DNA from: an uncultured Clostridia bacterium | GTDB lineage: Bacteria > Bacillota > Clostridia > Oscillospirales > Ruminococcaceae | Direction: 5' to 3' | Length of the DNA: 64,000 bases | NCBI GenBank assembly: GCA_947627045.1 | Contig: CANQUM010000006.1 | Location: 1-64,000, forward strand | In this document: one piece after another, positions 1 to 9,328 of the stretch | Position numbering within the stretch: position 1 is the first letter of the stretch | How the letters are laid out: each line of letters starts with the position of its first letter | Notes under the pieces: generated by a model | Told to the model about the DNA's origin: nothing | The model's database searches: none | Seen by the model: only the letters and a program-made list of their open reading frames with translations | Position numbers and translations under genes: made by a program

Positions 1-465
1 TTCTTTGAGCAGGACGAGGAAACAGGCGAGTGGATAGCAATGCACCACCCGTTTACAATGCCTATGGAGGAATGTATTCCTATACTTGATACCGACCCTG
101 AAAATGTTCGTGCAAAGGCGTTCGACTTGGTTTTAAACGGCACAGAGCTTTCTTCTGGCTCTATGAGAATTACAGATTTTGAGCTGCAGCAAAAGATGTT
201 TGAGGCTCTAGGTATGACAGATGAAGAAATAGAAGCTAAATTCGGATTTTTAGTTGACGCATACAAATACGCTTCACCTCCTCACGGAGGAATGGGAATA
301 GGTCTTGACAGGCTTGCTATGATTATGTGCGGAGCAGAGTCTCTGCGTGATGTTGTTGCCTTTCCAAAGGTGCAAAATGCAAGCGAGCTTATGAGCGCCT
401 GCCCTGCTGAGGTCGATGAAAAGCAGTTAAACGAGCTTCATATTAAAACAGTTACAGATGAGTAA
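1..465 (+). CDS. aspS: Aspartyl-tRNA synthetase, C-terminal part (cut by window start)
   Basis: The C-terminal about 154 residues of a class II aminoacyl-tRNA synthetase that charges tRNA-Asp in the cytoplasm. The reading frame is open from base 1, so the start lies upstream of the window. Visible signatures are HHPFTMP, the SSGSMRI segment corresponding to the family's GGGS-RI strand, and class II motif 3 (GIGLDRLAM), which binds ATP, followed by the typical tail DVVAFPK...ELMSACP. The start and the anticodon-binding domain are not visible. It is followed by a hairpin-rich stretch with a strong terminator. AsnRS shares the class II core, but the DVVAFPK and A-x-P tail is AspRS-like; confidence is high. 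Confidence 0.95.
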   Translation, partial: FFEQDEETGEWIAMHHPFTMPMEECIPILDTDPENVRAKAFDLVLNGTELSSGSMRITDFELQQKMFEALGMTDEEIEAKFGFLVDAYKYASPPHGGMGIGLDRLAMIMCGAESLRDVVAFPKVQNASELMSACPAEVDEKQLNELHIKTVTDE

Positions 466-519
466 TACTTATATAAAGTATATTTTTAGGGGCAGACCTC
501 TCTTTTGCAGGGGCTTAAC

Positions 520-754
520 CTGAAAATGCATAGCATTTTCAGCTAAAAATAGACTAACGTCTATTTGCCCATTAAAAAAACAGTCCAGTGGACTGTTTTT
601 TTAGCTAAAACTGCTTTGCAGTTTTAGGTTTCACCCCTATGCGGAACGCACTCCGTAAAATATTTCGCTGACGGCTCGTCGGCTTGACCGAAAACTTTTA
701 GTCGATTATGCTAAACCTTTTTCGACAGGCTAAGGCGTCGCTTTGCGATGCCTT
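520..754. repeat. Dense array of inverted repeats between aspS and an ABC operon
   Basis: This gene-free stretch contains at least seven short hairpins almost back to back: 520-529/533-542 (10 bp, loop 3), 547-554/559-566 (8 bp), 574-587/589-602 (14 bp), 605-614/618-627 (10 bp), 640-645/652-657, 667-673/677-683 and 732-741/745-754. A longer imperfect inverted repeat runs about 683-730 (GCTTG...CAGGC outer arms, CGAAAA/TTTTTCG inner arms). One member is a normal terminator; the rest exceed what termination needs. It could be a degenerate repeat element or a structured RNA. No coding sequence is seen. Confidence 0.7.
574..602 (+). terminator. Intrinsic terminator after aspS (bidirectional)
   Basis: A perfect 14-bp inverted repeat with a one-base centre; arms are A7-CAGTCCA and TGGACTG-T7. 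The T-run on the + strand ends aspS; the A-run lets it also act on minus-strand transcripts leaving the ABC operon. Confidence 0.85.
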
Positions 755-761
755 TTAGTTT

Positions 762-1385
762 TTACACTTCCCGCTTTTTATAAAACGCAATCGACAGTCT
801 CCAGGAAAGAGCGTACAATGCAATTACAGCTAAACATACAATTGTGATAATACCACTAAACGATATGATTTTAATATAGCCATCAACCAGAAATGAAGAA
901 AAAACACCAACGCCTGCAAAATAAACAAAAATCATAACAATATACGCAATTCGTCCCTTTATCGCACCCAGCTTAAACATAAACGGAAGCATTATTGAAG
1001 GCATCAAAAAGGATATTACCAACAGAGTTGCCATAAGGACTAAAAAATTATTCAGCACAAATATACCGTCAATGTTCATTTTGACTGCCTGAATGACGCC
1101 GGATATAATGAACACTAAAATCTGCGCAAGCATACCTATAATGTATTTTACAGATACAATCTGCGACTTTTTATAAGGTAAAGCGTAACTATATTCATTC
1201 CATTTGCTCAGTTCATCATAGGAAAGTAATGTTACAGGAATTATACCCGAAATCAAACAGGGATAGAAAATAAAAAATACATTATTTGTTACAAGTGAAC
1301 CTGCAAGAATAAATACAACGAATAATAATTGCAATCTGCAATACTTTTTTATCATATATAAATCTTTTAAAAGCAATCCTTTCAA
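762..1385 (-). CDS. ABC-2 type transporter permease
   Basis: A 207-residue integral membrane protein with about six hydrophobic segments (roughly residues 18-55, 71-92, 110-135, 145-165 and 175-200). The N-terminus MKGLLLKDLYMIKKY is typical of ABC-2 permeases of YtrC/YtrD type in Firmicutes. It is the last gene of a three-gene minus-strand operon: GntR regulator, ATPase, permease; the ATPase ends one base upstream of its start. Homologous operons respond to cell-wall antibiotics or peptides in Bacillus. The substrate cannot be read from sequence. Only one permease is present, so it probably works as a homodimer with the ATPase. Confidence 0.85.
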   Translation of the reverse strand: MKGLLLKDLYMIKKYCRLQLLFVVFILAGSLVTNNVFFIFYPCLISGIIPVTLLSYDELSKWNEYSYALPYKKSQIVSVKYIIGMLAQILVFIISGVIQAVKMNIDGIFVLNNFLVLMATLLVISFLMPSIMLPFMFKLGAIKGRIAYIVMIFVYFAGVGVFSSFLVDGYIKIISFSGIITIVCLAVIALYALSWRLSIAFYKKREV

Positions 1386-1386
1386 C

Positions 1387-2229
1387 TTATTCTGCCTCCC
1401 TTACCATAAATATAAACAGTTCTTCAATGCTTATTGGGCTTATTTTAATATTTGACGGAATATTATCACGCAATACTATCGCCTCAACTCCGTAAGGAGT
1501 TTCTTTTTTATGCTTGACTGCTTTTGAATCAAGCTCACTCAACTGTTCTGCGGTACAGTGGATTATTCCGTATTCACCGAGCAGACGGTCCTTTTCCTCG
1601 CACAACAGCAATTTACCCTTGTGAAGAAACGCCACATAATCGCATAGCTTTTCAAGATCGCTGACAATATGAGATGAAATGAGAATAGAATGGTTTTCAT
1701 CTCTTGTAAACTCGCTTAACATCTCAACTACTTCATCTCTCACAACTGGGTCAAGACCGCTTGTTGCCTCATCAAGCAGCAACAGCTTACTCTCGTGAGA
1801 CATAGCTATCGCTATGCCGAGCTTCATTTTCATACCTCTAGAGAAGTCTTTAAACGGCTTGTCAGCAGGAATAGACAATTTTTTTAGATAGTTTGCATAT
1901 TCTTCGTCATTCCAATTACGAAAAGTATAACTCATAATTTTCCCGACTTGCTTTGCGTTTAAACATTCAGGTATCCCGACCTCGTCCATTACAACGCCGA
2001 TTTCCTCTTTTGTGAGATATATATTATCCTGATTTTCTCTTCCGAGAATTTTTATAGTTCCGCTGTCTTTGTGAAGCATATCTAAAATCAGTTTGATTGC
2101 AGTACTCTTTCCTGCTCCGTTTTCTCCAATCAAGCCCATAATACACCCGCTCGGCAGTGTAAGGTTCAAATTATCCAGCTTAAAGCCGGGAAAAGATTTC
2201 GACAGGTTTTTTATTTCAAGTGCATTCAT
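1387..2229 (-). CDS. ABC transporter ATP-binding protein (YtrB-like)
   Basis: A 280-residue ATPase. It has Walker A GENGAGKST near residues 36-44, a signature region in the degenerate form FSRGMKMKLGIA near 129-140 (SRGM in place of LSGGQ), Walker B LLLLDEATSGLD near 150-160, and the switch His in SSHI. The C-terminal about 60 residues are an accessory domain common in ABC-2 ATPases. It overlaps the GntR gene by one base and abuts the permease, so the three are translationally coupled. The SRGM variant is usual for the YtrB/bacitracin-type branch and does not indicate loss of activity. It energises the permease at 762-1385. Confidence 0.92.
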   Translation of the reverse strand: MNALEIKNLSKSFPGFKLDNLNLTLPSGCIMGLIGENGAGKSTAIKLILDMLHKDSGTIKILGRENQDNIYLTKEEIGVVMDEVGIPECLNAKQVGKIMSYTFRNWNDEEYANYLKKLSIPADKPFKDFSRGMKMKLGIAIAMSHESKLLLLDEATSGLDPVVRDEVVEMLSEFTRDENHSILISSHIVSDLEKLCDYVAFLHKGKLLLCEEKDRLLGEYGIIHCTAEQLSELDSKAVKHKKETPYGVEAIVLRDNIPSNIKISPISIEELFIFMVREAE

Positions 2230-2603
2230 TATAAATCCTCCAGATTAAATTTAATCATTTCAATTATATCCTCTTTACTCAAATTGCACGAAGCTGATAG
2301 CTTTATTATCTGCTCTATATGTTCCTCAATCTTTTTCAGATTTTCCTCTCTGAGCAGTTCCACATTCTTTGGTGCAACAAAACAGCCCTTTGCCTGAATG
2401 GTATAAATAAAACCTTCCTTTTCAAGCTCATCGTATGCCCGTTTTGTAGTTATAAAGCTGATTCGCAGATCCTTTGCCAGACCCCGAATAGACGGAAGCA
2501 TTTCGTTTTCCTTTAAGTCTCCGCTTATTATCTGACTTTTAATCTGAGAATATATTTGGTCGTAAATCGGAGCACCGCTTTTATTGTCGATAAGTATGTT
2601 CAC
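2229..2603 (-). CDS. GntR-family transcriptional regulator (YtrA-like)
   Basis: A 124-residue repressor-type protein. The N-terminal winged helix (residues 1-75, including APIYDQIYSQIKSQIISGDLKENEMLPSIRGLAKDLRIS split over helix 1 and the recognition helix, then TTKRAYDELEKEGFIYTIQ) is followed by a short helical C-terminal tail, as in the YtrA subfamily, which lacks a ligand domain. The start is GTG at 2603 with the ribosome site AGAGGTG about 7 bases upstream. It is the first gene of the operon, and a palindrome overlaps its own promoter, so autorepression of the operon is likely. The inducer is unknown; in the family it is often a cell-envelope stress. Confidence 0.9.
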   Translation of the reverse strand: MNILIDNKSGAPIYDQIYSQIKSQIISGDLKENEMLPSIRGLAKDLRISFITTKRAYDELEKEGFIYTIQAKGCFVAPKNVELLREENLKKIEEHIEQIIKLSASCNLSKEDIIEMIKFNLEDL

Positions 2604-2620
2604 ACCATCACCTCTTTTTA

Positions 2621-2662
2621 ACTGTATATATGTATTATATACAGTTTATACAGTTTTGTCAA
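2621..2662 (-). promoter_or_regulatory. Consensus promoter with GntR operator for the ABC operon
   Basis: On the minus strand, TTGACA (2662-2657) and TATAAT (2639-2634) are 17 bp apart, a consensus sigma-A promoter. A perfect inverted repeat, ACTGTATATA at 2621-2630 and TATATACAGT at 2636-2645, covers the -10 box. A further ATACAGTTT copy lies in the spacer. The position is what is expected for repression by the GntR protein encoded directly downstream. Confidence 0.85.
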
Positions 2663-2686
2663 TAGTTTTAGAATAATTTTATAAAC

Positions 2687-2719
2687 AAAAAAGACTGACA
2701 TTTCACTGTCAGCCTTTTT
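2687..2719 (-). terminator. Terminator downstream of groEL (bidirectional)
   Basis: Stem GACTGACA (2693-2700) with TGTCAGCC (2707-2714), one G-U pair, flanked by A6 and T5. On the minus strand it ends in a T-run and closes the groES-groEL transcript. Confidence 0.8.
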
Positions 2720-2774
2720 ATTATTAACAAATTTATTGCCTTGTCCCAGCAGTCTTACCTTGTACAAAGTTTGA

Positions 2775-2942
2775 CCTGCCGTTGCACATTGTAAAACATT
2801 TTGCAAATTTTCCAAAGGCAGCACTGCGTGCAGGGGGCACCCCCTGCCGGCTCGCCGGTCTTGTCTCTTGCTTCTAAAATTCTTGCTTCTAGGTACTAGC
2901 CTGCCGTTGCTCTTGCTTCTTGCATCTGGCTTCTTGCTTCTA
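2775..2942. repeat. Intergenic repeat unit with GC-rich hairpins and TCTTGCTTCT iterations
   Basis: Between groEL and its terminator lies CCTGCCGTTGCAC...AAAGGCAG, then a perfect 8-bp hairpin with two-base loop (2830-2837/2840-2847) and a CCGGC/GCCGG hairpin, followed by several direct copies of TCTTGCTTCT (for example 2881-2890) and a second CTGCCGTTGC. The CTGCCGTT...GGCAG...GGCTCGCC architecture matches the units at 7271-7586, so this is one member of a dispersed repeat family. No credible gene is present; the short open frame across it lacks a ribosome site. Confidence 0.6.
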
Positions 2943-2944
2943 GT

Positions 2945-4591
<1,647 letters not shown>

Positions 4592-4638
4592 TTATTATAT
4601 GTTTATTATTTATCAGAATTTTAAATGAGGTTATTCGA

Positions 4639-4923
<285 letters not shown>

Positions 4924-4960
4924 TTAAATATTTATTGTTATTATTAAACTTACTGTCGTT

Positions 4961-4987
4961 TTAGCACTCTCACTTTCCGAGTGCTAA
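4961..4987 (-). promoter_or_regulatory. CIRCE operator (HrcA-binding site)
   Basis: A perfect TTAGCACTC-N9-GAGTGCTAA element, the known binding site of the heat-shock repressor HrcA, lies about 50 bp upstream of groES, directly downstream of the promoter. The hrcA gene is not in this window. Confidence 0.97.
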
Positions 4988-4991
4988 ATAT

Positions 4992-5019
4992 ATTTTACCA
5001 TTTATTTTTCAATAATCAA
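4992..5019 (-). promoter_or_regulatory. Promoter of groES-groEL
   Basis: On the minus strand TTGATT (5019-5014) and TAAAAT (4997-4992) are 16 bp apart, just upstream of CIRCE, so HrcA would block initiation or early elongation. Confidence 0.75.
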
Positions 5020-5430
5020 GAGTAAATCGTAAACTTTTTATATTTTTGTAATATTATACAAATTTTCTTAACATATTAGTTGATATTAGTAATTATTATA
5101 CAAGCGAATTTTATAGAATTCTTTTCTTCACTAATCCAAAACAAACGTCCTTTTTCTGTATAAATTGCTGTATCTTTGTGAATAAAAATGTAATAAAATC
5201 TTTCAATATTATAAAGTTTACATTTAGTACATATTTAGTCAAAATATCGTACACTTTTTAAAGTTGTGAATTTGTTATAATAAATGTATCAAATTTATTA
5301 TTTATTTTTTAACTGTTTATTTTTAATAATTAATATGTTAATTAAATTATGTATGAAAAATCATTGATTTTCTAATCAGCAGCGAAATTAGACGGCATAA
5401 ATTCAGATTTTAAAACCATAAAATGTGAAG
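5020..5430 (+). promoter_or_regulatory. AT-rich intergenic region with extended -10 promoter for the two-component operon
   Basis: No gene is seen in this very AT-rich 410 bases. The best promoter is an extended -10 (TGTTATAAT, 5273-5281) without a good -35 box, giving a transcript starting near 5288 and a long 5' leader of about 180 nt. The leader has a GAAAAATCA/TGATTTTC hairpin near 5356-5373. Confidence 0.5.
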
Positions 5431-5469
5431 GGAGGAAATGCTTCTCACGGAGCATGAATATTAAATATG
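5431..5469 (+). promoter_or_regulatory. Ribosome site, hairpin, start codon arrangement (response regulator)
   Basis: GGAGG at 5431-5435 is 31 nt before the ATG at 5467, too far for normal use. The gap holds a hairpin, ATGCTTC (5438-5444) with GGAGCAT (5449-5455) and loop TCAC. Removing the hairpin leaves 13 nt. A tiny frame of 8 codons (5438-5464) also begins at the hairpin. Confidence 0.65.
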
Positions 5470-6162
5470 TCACTGGGAAAAGTATTAGTCGTTGATGACG
5501 ACAAGAACATATGCGAATTACTTCGACTTTATCTCGAAAAAGAAGGCTATAATGCAATCATTTCACATGACGGTGAAGAAGCTGTTGTTAAATTCAATGC
5601 TTTGAAACCGGATATTATACTTCTTGATATTATGCTGCCCGGTCTTGACGGTTGGCAGGTTTGCCGTGAAATCAGAAAAAAATCAAATGTTCCTATCATT
5701 ATGATAACAGCAAAGGGTGAAACATTTGATAAGGTATTGGGATTAGAACTCGGCGCTGACGACTATGTTGTTAAACCGTTCGATGCTAAGGAAGTTATAG
5801 CAAGAATTAAAGCAGTTTACAGAAGAGTAGGTCAGACATCTACCAAATCAGAGATAAAAGAAGTCAAATATGACAAGCTGACTGTAAATATGACAAGATA
5901 CGAATTAAAAGTAAACGGCGTTATTCTTGATACACCGCCGAAAGAATTGGAGCTTCTTTTCCACCTTGCGTCAAATCCTAACAGGGTATATACCCGTGAC
6001 CAGCTTCTTGACGAGGTTTGGGGATTTGAATACTACGGTGATTCAAGAACTATTGACGTTCACGTTAAACGGCTTCGTGAAAAGCTCGAAGGCGTTTCTG
6101 ACAAGTGGGAACTGAAAACAGTCTGGGGCGTAGGATACAAGTTTGAAGTTGATGAGGACTAA
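5467..6162 (+). CDS. OmpR/PhoB-family response regulator
   Basis: A 231-residue DNA-binding response regulator. The receiver domain (residues 1-118) shows the acidic pocket VVDDDKN (about residues 9-11), the phosphoacceptor Asp in DIILLDIMLPGLDGW (about residue 54), the Thr of MITAKG and the Lys of VVKPFDAKE. The C-terminal winged helix (about 135-230) includes TPPKELELLFHLA and GDSRTIDVHVKRLREKL, the recognition helix, and ends VWGVGYKFE. Its stop overlaps the start of the sensor kinase by one base (TAATG), so the pair is co-translated. The target genes are unknown; its start has an unusual hairpin leader. Confidence 0.95.
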   Translation: MSLGKVLVVDDDKNICELLRLYLEKEGYNAIISHDGEEAVVKFNALKPDIILLDIMLPGLDGWQVCREIRKKSNVPIIMITAKGETFDKVLGLELGADDYVVKPFDAKEVIARIKAVYRRVGQTSTKSEIKEVKYDKLTVNMTRYELKVNGVILDTPPKELELLFHLASNPNRVYTRDQLLDEVWGFEYYGDSRTIDVHVKRLREKLEGVSDKWELKTVWGVGYKFEVDED

Positions 6163-7205
6163 TGAATAAAACTCACAGTTTATTTAAAAAATACTTTTTG
6201 ATATTAACAGCAGTAATACTCGCGATAGCATTTGCCGTTTCGGGAGTGTTACTGCTTGTTTTGTCAAAGTCTGTTTTTGTAAAAAATAAATATATCGCTC
6301 TGATAAGTGTCATTATCTTGGTGGTAATGATAATTTTTGCAATTGCTGTAGTATTATATTTTATGTATAAGCGAACCTCAACAACACTGTGCAAAATGAA
6401 AATGTTTGCGGATAATATAAGTAATGGGAATTTTTCTCAAAAGCTTTCTTTTTCAAACAGCACAGAGTTTTACCAATTGGAAAATGCACTCATTGATTTA
6501 TCAGATGCGGTAAGAAAAAGCGATGAAATAAAAAATCAGTTTGTATCGAATGTCTCTCACGAGCTGAGAACTCCGATCACATCAATAAACGGATTTGTTG
6601 ACGGAATTATCGACGGCACGATACCGCCAGAACAGCAGCCGCATTACTTAGAACTAATTTCCGAAGAGCTTAAAAGACTTTCCAGACTGACAAAGCTGCT
6701 TCTCAATCTTGAGCAATTGGAATCAGGTGCGATAAAGCCTGTTATGACGAATGTAAATATTATAAATATAGCTGTTGATATACTTAATACCTTTGAAAAA
6801 AAATTAAATGAAAAAGGTCTTGAAATACTCGGTCTGAAAGCAGACTGTTCAACAATTTTTGCCGATAAAGATATGATTTATCAGGTAATGTATAATCTCA
6901 TTGAAAATGCTGTTAAGTTTGCATCTAAGAACGGATATATTGAATTTACGTTTCGTGAAGACGATAACTATAACTATATTTCTGTTAAAAACAGCGGAGA
7001 TGGTCTTTCTGAAAGCGAGAAGCAAAAGGTGTTCAATCGCTTCTACAGAACAGACTCATCTCGGGCAAATGATACTACAGGCGCAGGACTTGGTCTTAAT
7101 ATTGTACAATCTATTTTATCAATTCATAATGGAACGATTAGCGTTGACAGCATTAAAGGAGAATATACACAGTTTACGTTTTCAATCCCCAAATTGAGTA
7201 TTTGA
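6162..7205 (+). CDS. Sensor histidine kinase (short-loop, intramembrane-sensing type)
   Basis: A 347-residue membrane kinase paired with the upstream regulator. Two transmembrane helices (about residues 11-36 and 43-68) are separated by only a few residues, so there is no extracellular sensor domain. Such kinases usually sense through the membrane or a partner protein. A HAMP-like linker (70-120) leads to HisKA with the phosphorylated His about 133 (NVSHELRTPITS), then HATPase with NLIENAVKFAS (N box), SGDGLSES, and GAGLGLNIVQSI (G2 box). All catalytic motifs look intact. It is followed by tandem repeats rather than another gene, so the operon has two genes. Confidence 0.93.
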   Translation: MNKTHSLFKKYFLILTAVILAIAFAVSGVLLLVLSKSVFVKNKYIALISVIILVVMIIFAIAVVLYFMYKRTSTTLCKMKMFADNISNGNFSQKLSFSNSTEFYQLENALIDLSDAVRKSDEIKNQFVSNVSHELRTPITSINGFVDGIIDGTIPPEQQPHYLELISEELKRLSRLTKLLLNLEQLESGAIKPVMTNVNIINIAVDILNTFEKKLNEKGLEILGLKADCSTIFADKDMIYQVMYNLIENAVKFASKNGYIEFTFREDDNYNYISVKNSGDGLSESEKQKVFNRFYRTDSSRANDTTGAGLGLNIVQSILSIHNGTISVDSIKGEYTQFTFSIPKLSI

Positions 7206-7270
7206 ATTTCTATTTTAGTTTTTTAGGCAGACGCTGAACCAACTCTTGCCTCTTGCATCTTGTTACTAAC

Positions 7271-7586
7271 CTGCCGTTTATCAAAGTTACACATTAAGTA
7301 AACTTATAATAGGCAGCAGAGGATGCAACGTAACCGTTGCCATCGGCGGCTCGCCAATCTTGAAGCCAAACCCACTTGTACCTAATTGCTAGCCTGCCGT
7401 TTATCAAAGTTACACACTAAGTAAACTTATAATAGGCAGCAGAGGATGCAACGTCACCGTTGCCACCGGCGGCTCGCCAATCTTGAAGTCAAACCCTCTT
7501 GTACCTAATTGCTAGTCTGCCGTTGCACAAATTATCACATTATTCAAACCCTACAAAGGCAGAGTGCCTCCGGCGGCTCGCCGGGA
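7271..7586. repeat. Tandem 123-bp intergenic repeat (two full copies and one diverged partial copy)
   Basis: Copies begin at 7271, 7394 and 7517, exactly 123 bp apart. Copies 1 and 2 differ at only a few bases; copy 3 keeps CTGCCGTT...AGGCAG...CGGCGGCTCGCC but diverges in between. Each copy can fold: CTGCC/GGCAG as outer arms, GCAACG/CGTTGC and GGCG/CGCC as inner hairpins. A related unit is at 2775-2862. No open frame is conserved between copies. It is a repeat family with RNA-like structure; the function is unknown. Confidence 0.8.
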
Positions 7587-7875
7587 ATAGTTTATTTGTA
7601 CAATAATCTGCGATTTTTATGTGCAAATTACCTGAATTTTTTCAAACTAAATATTAATAATATATTAACAAACAGAGTGAAAAATTATGCTTTTCACCGC
7701 TGTTTAGTTGAAAACTCTGTTGAAAGTGTTAGTAACTCCCTATTTTAGGCATTGTTTTAAACAACAACTTTTAAAGTTTTCAACAATTGTACGAAAAACG
7801 ACACTTTTGATCATTTTTCAAATATGTCGTCAAAAAACATCAGAAAATATTGAAATATACATTTAAAAAACCAAA
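7587..7875. other. Gene-free AT-rich stretch with one hairpin
   Basis: No convincing gene. One hairpin, GTGAAAA (7677-7683) with TTTTCAC (7691-7697), is extended outward by ACAG/CTGT; it could end the kinase transcript, although no T-run follows directly. The open frame across 7509-7748 runs through repeat sequence and lacks a ribosome site. Confidence 0.4.
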
Positions 7876-7909
7876 AACCTGAAAGCCGATATTACTTGAC
7901 TTTCAGGTT
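7876..7909 (-). terminator. Terminator of the rnf operon (bidirectional)
   Basis: A perfect 10-bp stem AACCTGAAAG (7876-7885) / CTTTCAGGTT (7900-7909). On the minus strand it is followed by a T-rich run, closing rnfCDGEAB 6 bases after rnfB. Confidence 0.88.
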
Positions 7910-7914
7910 TGTTT

Positions 7915-8703
7915 TTATTTCTTTAATCTAATTACTCCTAATTTGCAGGCTTCCGCACACATTCCGCAATTTATACACTTATCATAATCTATGCTTGCAA
8001 AATTGTTTTCAACTTTCATAGCGCCCGACGGACACGCCTTTTCGCACAATTTACAACCCACACAGCCGTTTTTACACAGCTTCCTTGTAATTTTCCCTAA
8101 AGCACTGCTTCGGCACACAACATCAGTTCGCTGGATTTTTCGCCTGAGGGAAATAAGCCCTTTCGGGCAAGCCTTAACGCAAAGACCGCACCCCTCGCAA
8201 AGGTCTTCATCAACAAAGGCAACGCCGTTGCAAACCGTTATTGCCCCCTTAGAACAAACCGACGCACAGTCGCCAAGACCCAGACATCCGTTTTCGCACT
8301 GCTTTGTACCGCTGTAAAATCTGTTTGCCGCCGAACAAGAACTAATGCCGTCAAACTCAAACTTTGACAGAGCGGCGTCGCAGTTGCCCCTGCAATGAAC
8401 AAAAGCTGAAACAGGCTGAATATCTCCTGCCTCCTTGCCCATAATAACGCTTATTTTATTTGCTGTTTCTTCACCGCCCGGATTGCATTTATTTATTTCT
8501 GCACCGTGATTTACAATAGCGTCTGCATAATCGTTACAGCCTGAAAACCCACAGGCACCGCAGTTTACCTGAGGCAGAGCATTCTGAACAGCCTCCAGTT
8601 TTTCGTCTGTTTTGACTGCAAAAATCTTTGATATTACGGTCAGCAGTATTCCTGCCAATAATCCCAAGCCTGCAAATATCAGAAGTGGTAAAATATAATT
8701 CAT
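7915..8703 (-). CDS. rnfB: Rnf complex subunit B, iron-sulfur electron-transfer protein
   Basis: A 262-residue subunit of the ferredoxin:NAD+ oxidoreductase, which couples electron flow to Na+ or H+ export. One N-terminal membrane helix (about 4-28) anchors it. A 4Fe-4S domain follows (NCGACGFSGC, about 47-56), then a GCLGLGDCASVC-type cluster and three ferredoxin motifs (CEGCGLCVKACPKG, CVGCKLCEKACPSG, CINCGMCAEACKLG). The multiple clusters match clostridial RnfB. It is the last gene of the operon. It has its own hairpin-bridged ribosome site in the 43-bp gap after rnfA, which suggests separate control of its translation. Confidence 0.96.
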   Translation of the reverse strand: MNYILPLLIFAGLGLLAGILLTVISKIFAVKTDEKLEAVQNALPQVNCGACGFSGCNDYADAIVNHGAEINKCNPGGEETANKISVIMGKEAGDIQPVSAFVHCRGNCDAALSKFEFDGISSCSAANRFYSGTKQCENGCLGLGDCASVCSKGAITVCNGVAFVDEDLCEGCGLCVKACPKGLISLRRKIQRTDVVCRSSALGKITRKLCKNGCVGCKLCEKACPSGAMKVENNFASIDYDKCINCGMCAEACKLGVIRLKK

Positions 8704-8741
8704 AATTATATGTATGCCTCAGTTAAGAGCATATCTCCTTT
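8701..8741 (-). promoter_or_regulatory. Ribosome site, hairpin, start codon arrangement (rnfB)
   Basis: On the minus strand AAAGGAG (8741-8735) is 31 nt before the ATG at 8703. The gap holds ATGCTC (8732-8727), loop TTAACT, and GAGGCAT (8720-8714), a stem with one bulged G. Effective spacing is about 12 nt. Confidence 0.6.
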
Positions 8742-8746
8742 CCTGA

Positions 8747-9328
8747 TTATCCGAATAAGCCTCCGAACCCCATAAAGCTAAGCGCCACTATCGATGCTGC
8801 TATCAAAGTAGAGGGCACTCCCTTAAATGTTTCGGGTATTCCTGTGGCTGCGTCTATTCTCGAACGCACCCCCGAAAAAAGCAGTATAGCAACTGTAAAT
8901 CCAATACCTGTTCCCAAAGCGTTTGTAATCGACTGGATAAAAGTATATTCTTCATCAATGTTTGTTATGGTAACTCCTAGTACTGCACAGTTAGTAGTTA
9001 TAAGGGGCAGATAAACGCCAAGTGCCTTATACAACGGCGGCATTGTTTTCTTTAAAACTATTTCGACAAGCTGAACGAACATTGCAATTAGAAGAATAAA
9101 AGCAACAGTTTTCAGATATTCAATTCCAAGAGGAATGAGAATAAACTTATACACAGGATATGTAACGGCAGTTGCACAAAGCATAACGAATATAACAGCC
9201 ATACCCATTCCCAAACTGTTTTTTATTACCTTTGAAACTCCGAGAAAAGAGCAAATCCCCATAAACTGAGACAGCACAATATTATTCACCAGCACTGCCG
9301 ACACCATAATAATTACCAGCTTCAGCAT
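8747..9328 (-). CDS. rnfA: Rnf complex subunit A
   Basis: A 193-residue integral membrane subunit with about six helices. NIVLSQFMGICSFLGVS near the N-terminus contains a conserved Cys, and YLPLITTNCAVLGVT near the middle contains the second; in the family these Cys pairs of RnfA and RnfE hold an intramembrane iron-sulfur cluster. It is homologous to RnfE (9328-9996) in inverted topology. Its start overlaps the last base of rnfE and rnfB follows 43 bp later. Length and motifs are normal. Confidence 0.95.
   Translation of the reverse strand: MLKLVIIMVSAVLVNNIVLSQFMGICSFLGVSKVIKNSLGMGMAVIFVMLCATAVTYPVYKFILIPLGIEYLKTVAFILLIAMFVQLVEIVLKKTMPPLYKALGVYLPLITTNCAVLGVTITNIDEEYTFIQSITNALGTGIGFTVAILLFSGVRSRIDAATGIPETFKGVPSTLIAASIVALSFMGFGGLFG

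Noticed and set aside
2618-2824. 68-residue frame between groEL and the GntR gene
   Set aside because: It runs through a terminator, an operator and a repeat, without a start signal.
7271-7586. CRISPR array
   Set aside because: The 123-bp unit repeats as a whole with no short repeat/variable spacer pattern and no cas genes nearby.
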